64,000 bases of DNA from CAWGUU01 sp963825765 (GTDB lineage: Bacteria > Actinomycetota > Acidimicrobiia > Acidimicrobiales > AC-14): assembly GCA_963825765.1 (NCBI GenBank), contig CAWGUU010000007.1:65571-129570 (forward strand). Reading direction: 5' to 3'. The notes under the pieces are model-generated. The model did no database searches. It had not been told where the DNA came from and worked only from the letters and a program-made list of their open reading frames with translations. The translations under genes were made by a program, and so were the position numbers. Positions 17,310-26,127 of the stretch are shown here, piece by piece; position 1 is the stretch's first letter; each line of letters opens with the position of its first letter.

Positions 17310-18299
17310 GTGGGAACGCCAGGGCTCCTCCCGTTCATCGTTCGCAGACTGGCGCTGTCGGCCGTGGTCGTGGTGCTGGCCAGCGTCGTGACCTTCGGGC
17401 TGGTCGCCGTCTCGGGCGATCCCCTCGCCCGCTACCGGACCGCACCGCAAGCCCACCAGGATGCCGTTCGCCAGCTCGAGCGCCAGCTCCACCTCGACCG
17501 GCCCGTGCCGGTGCGCTACGGCATCTGGGTCGGCGGCCTGCTGCACGGCGACCTGGGCCGGACGATCGACGGCCGGGACGTCGGGGGCTTGGTATGGCGA
17601 GCGTCGGGGGTGACCGCACGGCTGCTGGTGCCGTCCGTTCTCATTGCCCTGGTCCTGGCGTTGGTGATCGGGTCGCTCTCGGCCGCCCGTCACCATACGT
17701 GGGTCGATCACGGGGGAACGCTGCTCGCCTTCGTCCTGCTGTCCGTGCCCGCCTTCTGGCTCGGCTGGCTGGTGCGCGACCTGGCCGTACGGGTGAACAA
17801 CCGCACGGGCACCAGGCTGCTCTCCTTCGTCGGCGAGCGGAGCATCGTGCCGGCCGGCGGCGTGCTCTGGTCGATCGTCGACAGGCTCCAGCACCTCGCC
17901 CTGCCGGCCCTCACCCTCGCCCTGCTGGCGGCGGCGGGATGGTCGCGGTTCCTACGGTCGAGCATGCTGGACTCGCTCGGCTCCGACCACATCCGCACGG
18001 CGAGAGCCAAGGGCCTTCCCGAGTGGCGCGTCGTCGGCCACCACGCCCTCCGAACCAGCCTGGTGCCGCTCACGACCGTCGTTGCCCTGAGCATCGCCGG
18101 CTTCATCGGCGGCGCAGTCGTGATCGAGACGGTGTTCAGCTGGCCGGGCCTGGGCCAGGTCCTCCTGAACGGCGTCCGAGACCACGACGTCAACGTGGTG
18201 TCGGGCTGCCTGCTGATCGCGGCGCTCGCCGTGGTCGTTCTCAACCTGGCGGCCGACATTGTCTGTGCGGTGCTGGACCCGAGGACCCGAAGTGCCTGA
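17310..18299 (+). CDS. Peptide ABC transporter permease (DppB-like)
   Basis: About 329 residues from GTG 17310. The first helix (FIVRRLALSAVVVVLASVVTFGLV) and the following GDP and Arg/Gln-rich periplasmic segment are typical of DppB/OppB. The cytoplasmic coupling loop appears as DHIRTARAKGLPEWRVVGHHALR, matching the EAA motif of ABC importers (EAA---G---------I-LP). The last helices contain GGAVVIETVFSWPGLGQ. It pairs with the next gene and overlaps it by eight bases. Confidence 0.92.
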   Translation: MGTPGLLPFIVRRLALSAVVVVLASVVTFGLVAVSGDPLARYRTAPQAHQDAVRQLERQLHLDRPVPVRYGIWVGGLLHGDLGRTIDGRDVGGLVWRASGVTARLLVPSVLIALVLALVIGSLSAARHHTWVDHGGTLLAFVLLSVPAFWLGWLVRDLAVRVNNRTGTRLLSFVGERSIVPAGGVLWSIVDRLQHLALPALTLALLAAAGWSRFLRSSMLDSLGSDHIRTARAKGLPEWRVVGHHALRTSLVPLTTVVALSIAGFIGGAVVIETVFSWPGLGQVLLNGVRDHDVNVVSGCLLIAALAVVVLNLAADIVCAVLDPRTRSA

Positions 18300-19239
18300 T
18301 CCCGGCCACCGCGTCGGGCTGGGACGACGCTTCCTCCATCAGCCGCTCGCCGTCGCCTCCCTCGTCGTCCTGGCCGCCCTTCTCGTCTTCTCGCTGTTGG
18401 GACCGCGGGTCACGGGTCACGGCTACGCCGACACGTGCTGTCCCGCCTCCCAGCCGCCTTCGCTCTCGAACCCGATGGGCACCGACGGGCTCGGCCGCGA
18501 CCTGCTGTCCCGAGTGGCGCGCGGGCTCCAACGCAGCCTGGTCGTGGGCCTGCTGGTGGCGGCCATCTCCACCGTCGTCGGGGTCGGCGTGGGCGCCGTG
18601 GCCGGGTACTACCGGGGGTGGATGGACGAGCTGATCGCCCGGTCCATCGACCTCTTCCTCATCGTCCCGGAGCTGGTCGTCCTGCTGGTCCTGGCCAACC
18701 GGGCGCGAAGCCAGCGCGACAACTGGCTGCTCGTCTCCCTGAGCATCGCGCTCGTGACGTGGCCGGTCATCGCCAGGGTGACGCGGGGCCTGTTCCGGTC
18801 CATCAGCGAGACCGGGTACGTGGAGGCGGCGCGGGCCGCTGGAGCCTCGGATCGCCGGATCCTCGCCCGCCACCTCCTGCCCAACGCGGCCGGACCGATC
18901 GTGGTGGCCGCCACGCTGGCCGTGGCGTGGGCCATCCTGGCCGAGGCGGCCCTGGGCTTCCTCGGCTTCGGGCCCACCCGGCCCGACACGTCCCTCGGCG
19001 TGCTGGTGGAGGACGGCACGAATGCACTGGCCACCCGGCCGTGGCTGTTCTACTTCCCGGGAGCTGTCCTTCTCCTCGTGTGCCTGTGCGTCAACTTCGT
19101 GGGCGATGGGGTCCGCGACGCGATCGACACCCGGGCCGATCGCCGGACGCGCCGCCGTCCAGCCCCGGCCCAGGCCGTTCGGAGCGGCGTGGTCGAGGGG
19201 GGTTGGCCAGTGCTGCCGGACCCTCCGCCCGCCGACTGA
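18292..19239 (+). CDS. Peptide ABC transporter permease (DppC-like)
   Basis: About 315 residues from GTG 18292, whose codon overlaps the end of the upstream permease (coupled translation; GAGG upstream). The N-terminus has the DppC plan: FLHQPLAVASLVVLAALLVFSLLGP, then MGTDGLGRDLLSRVARGLQRSL. The coupling motif is EAARAAGASDRRILARHLLPN. The C-terminus carries an Arg/Pro-rich extension after VGDGVRDAIDTR. It completes the importer with the upstream binding protein and permease and the fused ATPase at 8.96–11.06 kb. Confidence 0.92.
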   Translation: MPDPGHRVGLGRRFLHQPLAVASLVVLAALLVFSLLGPRVTGHGYADTCCPASQPPSLSNPMGTDGLGRDLLSRVARGLQRSLVVGLLVAAISTVVGVGVGAVAGYYRGWMDELIARSIDLFLIVPELVVLLVLANRARSQRDNWLLVSLSIALVTWPVIARVTRGLFRSISETGYVEAARAAGASDRRILARHLLPNAAGPIVVAATLAVAWAILAEAALGFLGFGPTRPDTSLGVLVEDGTNALATRPWLFYFPGAVLLLVCLCVNFVGDGVRDAIDTRADRRTRRRPAPAQAVRSGVVEGGWPVLPDPPPAD

Positions 19240-19638
19240 GGGCCGGCTGTCCCAGGGACGGTCCGCCGACCTGGCCCAGGCCCCGGGCCGCGGTGCTGGT
19301 GGCGCATTAGCTCGACCCGCCCGACGACCGTGTGAGGTCGTGGCGGTGTCGGTCATGGTTGTCCCACTCGCCTCAGTCGCAGTGCTACCCGGTCTGTGCG
19401 CCGCCCCCGGTGACGCCCGGGCGCGTCCACTGGGGCACCGGTCGACCGCTGTTTCTGGGACCCGTCGGCAAACCGTGCTCGTCGGTGCGCAAGACGGAGT
19501 GGGTCGGGAACTGCGGCCAACCCTCGGGCGAGTCCTCCCACGCCTCCCGCCGCGACACCCTGGTGATGGGCAAGCCCGACCATCAGCGGCTGACGGTAGT
19601 CTTCCGTCGTAGATCGCTACGCAAGAAGGAGCATCACG
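19240..19638. other. Intergenic region, no confident gene
   Basis: About 400 bases. A plus-strand frame from 19332 gives a Cys-containing stretch (SQCYPVCAPPPVTPG … VGKPCSS … VGNCGQPSGES) that looks somewhat protein-like, but it lacks a ribosome site and runs out of frame into the next gene. No tRNA or clear terminator is seen. It could be a decayed gene end. Confidence 0.4.
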
Positions 19639-20364
19639 GTCAGGCCGATCATCGGAATTGCAGCGTATCCGCGCTTGGTCGAGACGGCGTTCGGTCCGAC
19701 GCTCCTCCACACTGTGTCGCGCTTTTACATCTCGAGCGTCGAGCGCGCGGGCGGCACAGCAATCGTCCTGCCGGTGACCACGGTCGACCGCGTGGCCGAG
19801 GTTCTCAGTCTGGTGCACGGCGTCCTTTTCACGGGTGGCGGCGACGTCCAGCCCTCGCTGTACGGAGAGTCGCCGATGGATCGCACGCGCGGAGTCGATC
19901 CGGAGCGAGACGATTTTGAGATCGCCGTCTTCCGGCAGTCGATGGCCGCCGGTCTTCCCATCCTGGGCATTTGCCGAGGGATGCAGCTGATGAACGTCGC
20001 CCTGGGCGGCACCCTGGTCCAGGACATCTTCGCGGCCACGGGACAGTTCCACTACGACGACCGCCGATGGAGCGAAGGCGTCCACCGCATCAAGGTCGAA
20101 CCGGACAGCAGCGTGGCCGCCGCGCTGGGCGAGACAGATCTGGCCGTGAACTCAGTACACGATCAGGGCCTGGGTCGCGTGGCCACGGGCGTCCGGCCGG
20201 TGGCTTGGGCGGATGACGGCTCGGTCGAGGCCATCGAGGTCGAGGCGCCCCAGCTCGTCTTCGCCGTGCAGTGGCACCCCGAGATGCTCGAGGACCAACC
20301 CGAGCAGCGGGGTCTCTTCAATCACTTCGTCGAGCAATCCCGCGCCTATGCGGCGGGAGCGTGA
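19639..20364 (+). CDS. Class-I glutamine-amidotransferase-fold hydrolase (peptidase C26, gamma-Glu-GABA hydrolase-like)
   Basis: The fold is clear: Cys nucleophile in GICRGMQLMNVALGG, His and Glu in FAVQWHPEM, and GVLFTGGGDVQPSLYGE, all typical of PuuD-like enzymes that hydrolyse gamma-glutamyl amides. The start is unusual. The first canonical start, TTG 19675, would remove the first strand (RPIIGIAAY). AAGGAG (19626–19631) is ideally placed for codon 19639, which is GTC, where relatives have Met-Arg-Pro-Ile-Ile-Gly. Either GTC is used or an A/GTG was mutated or miscalled. It converges with the ATP-grasp gene and may belong functionally with that cluster. Confidence 0.82.
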   Translation, partial: VRPIIGIAAYPRLVETAFGPTLLHTVSRFYISSVERAGGTAIVLPVTTVDRVAEVLSLVHGVLFTGGGDVQPSLYGESPMDRTRGVDPERDDFEIAVFRQSMAAGLPILGICRGMQLMNVALGGTLVQDIFAATGQFHYDDRRWSEGVHRIKVEPDSSVAAALGETDLAVNSVHDQGLGRVATGVRPVAWADDGSVEAIEVEAPQLVFAVQWHPEMLEDQPEQRGLFNHFVEQSRAYAAGA

Positions 20365-20454
20365 CCCGAGCGAGCCCTCCGGTCTTGATCGAGTAGCGAA
20401 CCCGGTTGAGTAGCGACAGCGGGCGACCTCGGTAGTTGACCGGCGCGTGGCGTG

Positions 20455-21837
20455 CTACGCCTCCTCCAGCAAAGCCATCTCGACGAGCCCGTCCAGCTCG
20501 CGGGCCTCCCGCGACGACGGGGCCACGGAGGTGGTCTCGACGTAGCCACACGCGGGGAGGGCGCCCAGGATGTGGAGCATGACCCCCGCCCCCCGGTCCG
20601 GATCCCAGAGCAGTCGGCGCCGGGTCAGGGCCGCAACAGCCCGTGCGACTGTGAGGCCCGCCAGCGCGTCGGGGCGGAAGAGACGGCGGTGGACGTAGGC
20701 GAGAGGTCGCCCCGAGCGCTCGAGGTTGCCGGCGGGGCCGAGCCGGTCGCCCACGGCCGCCTCGACGTAGGCCATCACGTGGGTCGGGGCCAGCTTCCGG
20801 ACATTGACCTCGGCCGCCAGCAGTCGTCCGTCCTGGTAGCCGACGAAGTCGACGCCGAAAGTCCCGTGGATGCCGATCCCGGCCAGCGCCTGCCCGATCC
20901 GGCCGACGACAGCGGCGATCTGGTCCCGGAACTGTTCGCGGCAGGGACACGTGCAGCCGAGGTAGTGGCCGTGCTCGACGGTCTGCTCGTGGGTGGCCCG
21001 CACGCTCACCGCGCCGGCCTTGTCGATGGTTCCCTGCCCACTGGGGGAGCTGGACGCCCCGGGCACGAACTCCTCCACGATCGCGCCACCTCGCCGGATC
21101 TCCGACACGAACCGCTCCCACGGCTGCATGATCGTCTCGACCGCCTCCTCCAGGCTCCCGGTGCGGAGCAGCTCGGCGCAGACGATGACGACGTTGCCGA
21201 GGCCTGCCGACCAACCCACGTCGTCGAGTTTGACGACGACGTGGGTCGCGGGCGGTGTCGCCCGAGCCAGGCGGTTGGCCTCGGCCGTCACCTCCTCCAC
21301 CGAGAATTGGGCATCGACGGGGCCCCGGAAGCTCGGGACGTGTGCCTCCGCGAACAGCCTCTTGCTCCCGGACTTGCTGCCCCACTTTCGGGCCAGCGTG
21401 AGCGGTCCCTCCTCGGCCTGGATTCCCAGGGCGGCTTCGAGTCGTTCCATCTCCGGCGACGCCGAGACATTGACAAGCACTGCCTCGTCCGCGGTGTCGA
21501 CCTCGCCCCGGATCCGGTCCACAAGCTCTCGGTCCTCGACGATCAGCTCCGCCAACGGGCGGGCGTCCTGGGAGCGCGGCCAGAGTTGCACCAGGCGGGA
21601 CCGAGCCGAGCGCTCGTCGTCGGCACCGAACCCGAGCAGATCCCTGAAGTGGTACGCCAAGATGTCTTCGGCGATGGGGGAGGGCATCACGAGCACGACC
21701 TTCGTCGCGGGACGGGCGAGTGCACCGAGATGGCACAGCGCACGCTCCACGAAATGCGGAACGTAGGGAAGCTCCCGCACGAGCCCCTCGCTGTAGGCCA
21801 GAGAGTAGGCCGCGACGTACACGACGGACGACGGCAC
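20455..21837 (-). CDS. ATP-grasp-fold enzyme (carboxylate–amine ligase-like)
   Basis: About 460 residues from GTG 21837 (GTG 21822 also possible), which begins 17 bases after the DAO stop. An N-terminal preATP-grasp-like half contains VVYVAAYSLAYSEGLVREL and PSPIAEDILAYHF. The ATP-grasp half carries HVVVKLDDVGWSAGLGNVV (ATP-binding Lys), GGAIVEEFVPGASSSPSGQ, and GIHGTFGVDFVGYQDGRLLAAEVN, where the Asp/Glu/Asn metal ligands are expected. Such enzymes join a carboxylate to an amine through an acyl phosphate. With a methyltransferase and an amine oxidase upstream it suggests assembly of a small modified amino-acid product. Confidence 0.75.
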   Translation of the reverse strand: MPSSVVYVAAYSLAYSEGLVRELPYVPHFVERALCHLGALARPATKVVLVMPSPIAEDILAYHFRDLLGFGADDERSARSRLVQLWPRSQDARPLAELIVEDRELVDRIRGEVDTADEAVLVNVSASPEMERLEAALGIQAEEGPLTLARKWGSKSGSKRLFAEAHVPSFRGPVDAQFSVEEVTAEANRLARATPPATHVVVKLDDVGWSAGLGNVVIVCAELLRTGSLEEAVETIMQPWERFVSEIRRGGAIVEEFVPGASSSPSGQGTIDKAGAVSVRATHEQTVEHGHYLGCTCPCREQFRDQIAAVVGRIGQALAGIGIHGTFGVDFVGYQDGRLLAAEVNVRKLAPTHVMAYVEAAVGDRLGPAGNLERSGRPLAYVHRRLFRPDALAGLTVARAVAALTRRRLLWDPDRGAGVMLHILGALPACGYVETTSVAPSSREARELDGLVEMALLEEA

Positions 21838-21853
21838 CGTGCCGCTCGCAGAC

Positions 21854-23728
21854 CTACCCGGAGGAACCGTCGGCGTGCCCCGGGCGCATTCCGGTCTCGG
21901 CGAGGACAGGCGTCCTTGCTTCGGCCATCGTCTCGCTCGAGCCCACGAGTCCGGCGGACCGGCCCGGGTGATACAACTCGTGCATGGGATGGCTCTGGCC
22001 CCGGAAGGCGGCCAGCACCGCCTGGGCGACACTCGGTGCCTGGGCGAAGCCGCCGGTGTTGTGGCCGCCGGTAACCACCAGCACCCCCGTGGCGGCGGGA
22101 AGAACCTCGAGTACGCCGAGTCCGGTGGCCGTCCAGGGGCGGACGCAGAGGCGGCGGCTGGAAGCGAGCAGACCGCTGTCCAGCGCCGCCGCGTGGCCCC
22201 GGGGGAAGAAGGCGCGCGTGTTCTCCTCCACCGCCGCGTAGAGCGCATCGAGCTCGTCGGGCAGGATGTTGCCGGGATGCAATCCTGTGTACCCGTAGCC
22301 CGAGCCGTACACCAGCACGTCGTCGCCGTGGGCATCGCGGGCGACCGTTACGTTGGCGTCCTCCGCCATGTGGCCCTTGCGGGCCAGCTTGAGGGAGTTC
22401 TCCAGCTTCGGCTCGAGGTTCGGCAGGGTCATCCAGACCCCGAGGACGCCCTGGATGAGGCCGGCCGACGCGGTGCCGGCCAGAAGCTCCTGGCCGTATA
22501 CGCCGGTGGAGAGCACGTAGTGGTCGGCCGCGACGACCCCCAAGTCCGTGGCCAGGCCCGCCACTCGCCCAGCACGGCGGCAGATCTTCCGGACGCTCGT
22601 TTCCCACGACATGGTCGCCCCCGCGGCCTCGAGGACGTCGAGGAGCTTGGCCACGAAGTCGTGGACGTTCACGGTGAAACCGACGACCTCGATGCCCCCG
22701 GCGACCAGGCCGCTGGTGCACGCGTCGGCCAAGGCCGGGTATCGCGCCTCGATAGCGAGCGGTTCGAGCCTTCCCCGTAGCGCTCCGATGGCCTGGTGGC
22801 GCGCGACGGACCGCTCGAGATGGGCGGGGTCGGTGTAGAGCCGAAGGATCCCGTCTCGAAGCTCGACACCGTCGAAGAGCTGGGGCATGTCGGCCCGTAG
22901 GTCCTTCCAGAGCGAATGGCTCTCGGTATTGAACGCGAAGATGTCCTGGTTGAATGACCTGGCCAACCAGGGCGCCACCCGCTGATGGACGTCGATCCAT
23001 CCGCGCTCGTCGGGGCCGAGGCTGTCCTCGCTGCAGATGCGCCATCCGCAGCTCGACACGGGGTCGCGGAAGAGCTGTGCGGCGATCCCTGAGCCATCCT
23101 GGTCGTTGTAGTTGTCGGCTTCGGTCAGGGTGAACATGCGGGCGTTGCCGCCTCCCCGCGTACAACCGAAGCGGCGCCAGTCGGCCGCGGTCCGCGGGTC
23201 GGGGCAGGCGTCGAGGATGTGCACGCGGAATCCGGCTCGGACCAGGCGGAGCGCAGTCATCACCCCGACGATGCCCGCCCCCACCACGACCACCGATTCC
23301 CGGGGTCCGGGCTGTCGGGATCGTCTCGGCCGCCGGGCGACCGGGCTGGTGGCGCACGTGACGTGGCGGTTGTAGAGCCGTTCGGCTTCGCGGAGCATGG
23401 CGAGGTCGGCATTCGGGCCTCGGGCGAACACCCGGTGGATCGACATGCCCGCCTGAGGGAGCGCCGCACGGACCGGGCCGGCGGAAGCGCCGTCCTTGAC
23501 CACGACGAAGCGACGGGTGTCCGGCATGAGCTGCCGCCAGGCCTCCACCTCCGCCGGCCCCAGCTCCTGCTCGGTGAGGATGGTGTCGGGGCGGTAGGCG
23601 GCGATGGCCGACCGCAGGGATTGCCCGTTCCGCCCGGTCTGGTCGGCGAGCTCCGGTCGGTAGGAGCACTGGCGGCCGAGCAGAGTCGTTGCGACGGCCG
23701 TCATCGGGTACGTGACGAGGATCCTCAT
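21854..23728 (-). CDS. FAD-dependent amino-acid oxidase (DAO) with an extra N-terminal Rossmann-like domain
   Basis: 624 residues from ATG 23728. Residues about 1–130 form a separate alpha/beta domain (MRILVTYPMTAVATTLLG … RRFVVVKDGASAGPVRAAL), resembling the outer half of a D-2-hydroxyacid-dehydrogenase-like or glycosyltransferase-like fold. From about residue 142 a DAO domain starts with ESVVVVGAGIVGVMTALRLVR, the FAD dinucleotide loop, and ends near VLVVTGGHNTGGFAQAPSVA, the second FAD-contact motif. DAO enzymes oxidise primary or secondary amines such as D-amino acids or sarcosine. Spacing to both neighbours is 16–17 bases, so one operon is likely. The fusion is uncommon. Confidence 0.8.
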   Translation of the reverse strand: MRILVTYPMTAVATTLLGRQCSYRPELADQTGRNGQSLRSAIAAYRPDTILTEQELGPAEVEAWRQLMPDTRRFVVVKDGASAGPVRAALPQAGMSIHRVFARGPNADLAMLREAERLYNRHVTCATSPVARRPRRSRQPGPRESVVVVGAGIVGVMTALRLVRAGFRVHILDACPDPRTAADWRRFGCTRGGGNARMFTLTEADNYNDQDGSGIAAQLFRDPVSSCGWRICSEDSLGPDERGWIDVHQRVAPWLARSFNQDIFAFNTESHSLWKDLRADMPQLFDGVELRDGILRLYTDPAHLERSVARHQAIGALRGRLEPLAIEARYPALADACTSGLVAGGIEVVGFTVNVHDFVAKLLDVLEAAGATMSWETSVRKICRRAGRVAGLATDLGVVAADHYVLSTGVYGQELLAGTASAGLIQGVLGVWMTLPNLEPKLENSLKLARKGHMAEDANVTVARDAHGDDVLVYGSGYGYTGLHPGNILPDELDALYAAVEENTRAFFPRGHAAALDSGLLASSRRLCVRPWTATGLGVLEVLPAATGVLVVTGGHNTGGFAQAPSVAQAVLAAFRGQSHPMHELYHPGRSAGLVGSSETMAEARTPVLAETGMRPGHADGSSG

Positions 23729-23745
23729 GCCGCGATGGGCGGTGG

Positions 23746-24495
23746 TTAGCGCGGTGTTCCTTGACGGAGGTAGACGGGCCAACTCACTCGTCGTGCCCGT
23801 TCCGGGTCCCCCCAGGCCTCCCGGAACTCACCGGCGAGGACGTCCAGCGGATCGGCGCCATGGGCCTCCCGGTACTTCAGGGCCGCCGACCATGTTCGGA
23901 AGCCGCTGACAAGCTGGTCGAGCGTCCAGTCCATGTGCATACGGAAAACGCGCCGGGGCAGCTCCTCGAAGGGGAAGGGGATGTCCTGGTAGGTGTGGTC
24001 GGCGAGCGTGCGCTTGGGCCAATACGGCCCCAGGAGCTCGACGTAGAGCCTCTCGATGACGAGGTTGACGTCGTCGTCGACCGACTCGAGCCCGTAGCAC
24101 CAGATGGCGAGCACCCCGTCCGGCCTCAAGACGCGGCGCACCTCTTCGTAGAAGTCGTCGATCCGGAACCAGTGTGCGGCCTGCCCGGACGTGACCAGGT
24201 CGACCGAGTCGTCCTTCAACGTGGTCTGTTCGGCGGCCTCGACCCGGTACTCCACTCGGGGGTGGGGCCAGGCGTTGGCGATCTGGGCGGCGCTGGCATC
24301 GGTCGCGTAGACCTTGTCGAAGTACTCGGCCAGCCGAACCGCGGCCTGCCCGCTCCCCGTTCCGGCGTCCCACGCCTGCTCGTTGCGCGCCGCGGCGGCC
24401 GCGACGGTCTTGAACAGGTCCTCCGGGTAGCTCGGTCGGCCCGCGCCGTAGCTTTCGGCCAGCTCGGAGAAGTGGTCATCGAACTGAAGGATCAT
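23746..24495 (-). CDS. SAM-dependent methyltransferase (class I)
   Basis: 249 residues from ATG 24495 (AAGGGCGG upstream; GTG 24513 is an alternative without a site). It has the pattern of the TrmR/UbiE-like small-molecule methyltransferases: DHFSELAESYGAGRPSYPEDLF, then motif I AWDAGTGSGQAAVRLAEYF, acidic strand-2 end VYATDAS, and motif post-I VDLVTSGQAAHWF. It is first in the apparent operon with the DAO fusion and ATP-grasp genes. Substrate unknown. Confidence 0.85.
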   Translation of the reverse strand: MILQFDDHFSELAESYGAGRPSYPEDLFKTVAAAAARNEQAWDAGTGSGQAAVRLAEYFDKVYATDASAAQIANAWPHPRVEYRVEAAEQTTLKDDSVDLVTSGQAAHWFRIDDFYEEVRRVLRPDGVLAIWCYGLESVDDDVNLVIERLYVELLGPYWPKRTLADHTYQDIPFPFEELPRRVFRMHMDWTLDQLVSGFRTWSAALKYREAHGADPLDVLAGEFREAWGDPERARRVSWPVYLRQGTPR

Positions 24496-24658
24496 CTCAA
24501 CCGCCCTTGTCACTCAGGAGACTGACAGGAAACTCGTGCCGCTGAGCCCAGGACGCGGTCGGTCGTCGGCCACGACCGGCGCGAAACGACACGCTCCTCA
24601 TGCGTCCCCGCCGCTCGACCCGTTCGGCGGGTTGAGTTCCGCTACCTTCGCACCCGGT

Positions 24659-24700
24659 CATCGCGAGGTCAAGGGCGACCATCGCGAGGTCAAGGGCGGC
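24659..24700 (+). repeat. 21-bp tandem duplication
   Basis: Two adjacent copies, 24659–24679 and 24680–24700, share CATCGCGAGGTCAAGGGCG and differ only near the end. They lie in the gene-free region upstream of the methyltransferase start. Confidence 0.85.
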
Positions 24701-25802
24701 CATGCGTTTCCCCGCAGCAGGAGCGGCGTCTCGGGCGTGGTCGCGAAGGCGCTGGTCGACCCCAAAGCGGGCCGACATCATCGTCGCCGGCGTCGGCGCT
24801 CGACCTCGACTCCGGTCGAGTCGCGGCAACTACGCCCGGTCTGCGGCCCTTCCCGCGGCCGCTCGAGCGACTGGGGCGACGCCGACCCGGCCGAGCGAGC
24901 TGCGGGAGAGCATCGTGGAGGTAGGCGCGGCGATGCGCTCGGTGCTCTCCGCCGTCGGATGCCTGAGATCGACCGTGATGCCGCGCCGCGGTGGTCGCTG
25001 GTCGTGCCGGTCAGCGACGCCCTCCAGGAAGGCGACTCGGCAGTCGCTGCTGCCCCCCGCTCTAGCCGCAGTCTCCAGCGGGCGCTGGAGCGCCTCCTGT
25101 CGGTGGCTGCCGCACTGACCGACACCTGAGGCGAACCCGAAATTGGTGGCCATGAACCCGCATCTTGCGGTGGCCGTGCCCGGGCCCCCGGGATTTTCCC
25201 AGGGGCACGTTCGAGACCGACCAGGTGGGCCGGTCCAAGGGCGTGTTGTGGGCTCCCGACGAGGACATCAGCTCCACCCACGCGCTGGCGGTGCTTGCCG
25301 GACGGTCCGAGGGGTTCCGGTATCGCTGGGACGACAGGGTGTCTGGGAGCAGCTCGCCCACGACATGATCGTCTCGCCTGCGGCTGGAAGGACTTCCCGC
25401 AGCGTCTCCCACGTGTCCTCGCCGGGCGGGCCTCGACCATGCTGGGCCAACAGGTACGTCGCGACTTGGGCGCCACCGCCGAGTGGGCAGTGCACGCCCA
25501 GGACATTGTCAGGTGGCTCGCTCGGAGTGGCTTGGTCGCGGTCCTTCCTATGGCAGAGGAGCCTTGGCGTCACGCTCCGCCGTCGGTTGAGGGTGCTGTC
25601 CACAGATCGTAACTGTGACGACTAGTTCGGGGAACACCTCCGGATGCACAGGCGGAACCGCACCATCGGCGCTCGACCGGTCTTGGCAGCGCTCGAGTGG
25701 CGGCAACTGCTCCAGTCTGCGGCCCGTCGGAGCGAGTGGCTGACGGCGCCACGGGGAGGGGAGAGTCGGCGGGTGCGACGACGGTACGATCAGGGGGTCC
25801 GG

Positions 25803-25852
25803 TTCCCCCAGAAATTCCCCCAACGTCCGACTTTCCCCCAAGTTTCCCCCAA
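25803..25852 (+). repeat. Four irregularly spaced TTCCCCCA repeats upstream of tRNA-Ala
   Basis: TTCCCCCA occurs at 25803, 25815, 25833 and 25844 (the last three extend to TTCCCCCAA). The stretch lies about 100 bases upstream of tRNA-Ala in DNA richer in A and T than its surroundings. It could be a remnant of a phage arm-type integrase site or a protein-binding array; the function is unknown. Confidence 0.5.
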
Positions 25853-25953
25853 GATTTTGGACCCGTAGGGACACGTCGAGACACAACGAGAGGAGGGTGG
25901 CAAGCCGCAAAGGTGCAGGTCACATAGGGGTTTTGGGCGAAAACAGCAGTCCA

Positions 25954-26030
25954 GGGGACGTAGCTCAGATGGCTAGAGCACCTGCTTTGCAAGCAGGGGG
26001 TCGTGGGTTCGAGTCCCATCGTCTCCACCA
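25954..26030 (+). tRNA. tRNA-Ala (TGC)
   Basis: Acceptor strands GGGGACG (25954–25960) and CGTCTCC (26020–26026) pair with the G3·U70 wobble that identifies tRNA-Ala; CCA is encoded (26028–26030). The anticodon stem CCTGC/GCAGG encloses TTTGCAA with anticodon TGC at 25988–25990. The T-arm GGGTTCGAGTCCC is canonical. Confidence 0.97.
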
Positions 26031-26127
26031 CAAAACGCCAGGTCAGAGGGCTCAACGGCCGGTGGACCCGGCGGCGGCTCGGACGATCCGCAACAAATCC
26101 GCAACAGGGTGACGCGAATGCACGATC

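Larger units (their letters stand above)
24514..25953. other. 1.4-kb region with no intact gene, probably decayed
   Basis: All six frames give only short or Arg/Pro-rich frames without ribosome sites. Two protein-like scraps are visible on the plus strand: GTFETDQVGRSKGVLWAPDE (about 25208–25267) and LGQQVRRDLGATAEWAVHAQ (about 25440–25500), in different frames. The segments 24815–24850 and 25690–25725 resemble each other (both contain CGGCAACT and TCTGCGGCCC), suggesting an old duplication. With tRNA-Ala and an integrase remnant to the right, this looks like the scar of a lost element. Confidence 0.45.

Noticed and set aside
24536..25129. 197-aa plus-strand frame in the gene-free region
   Set aside because: Arg/Ser/Pro-rich composition, no ribosome site and no recognisable domain; several overlapping frames look equally plausible.
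25570..26055. Minus-strand frame with MGLEPTTPCLQSRCSSHLSYVP
   Set aside because: Antisense translation of tRNA-Ala; the rest has no protein-like character.
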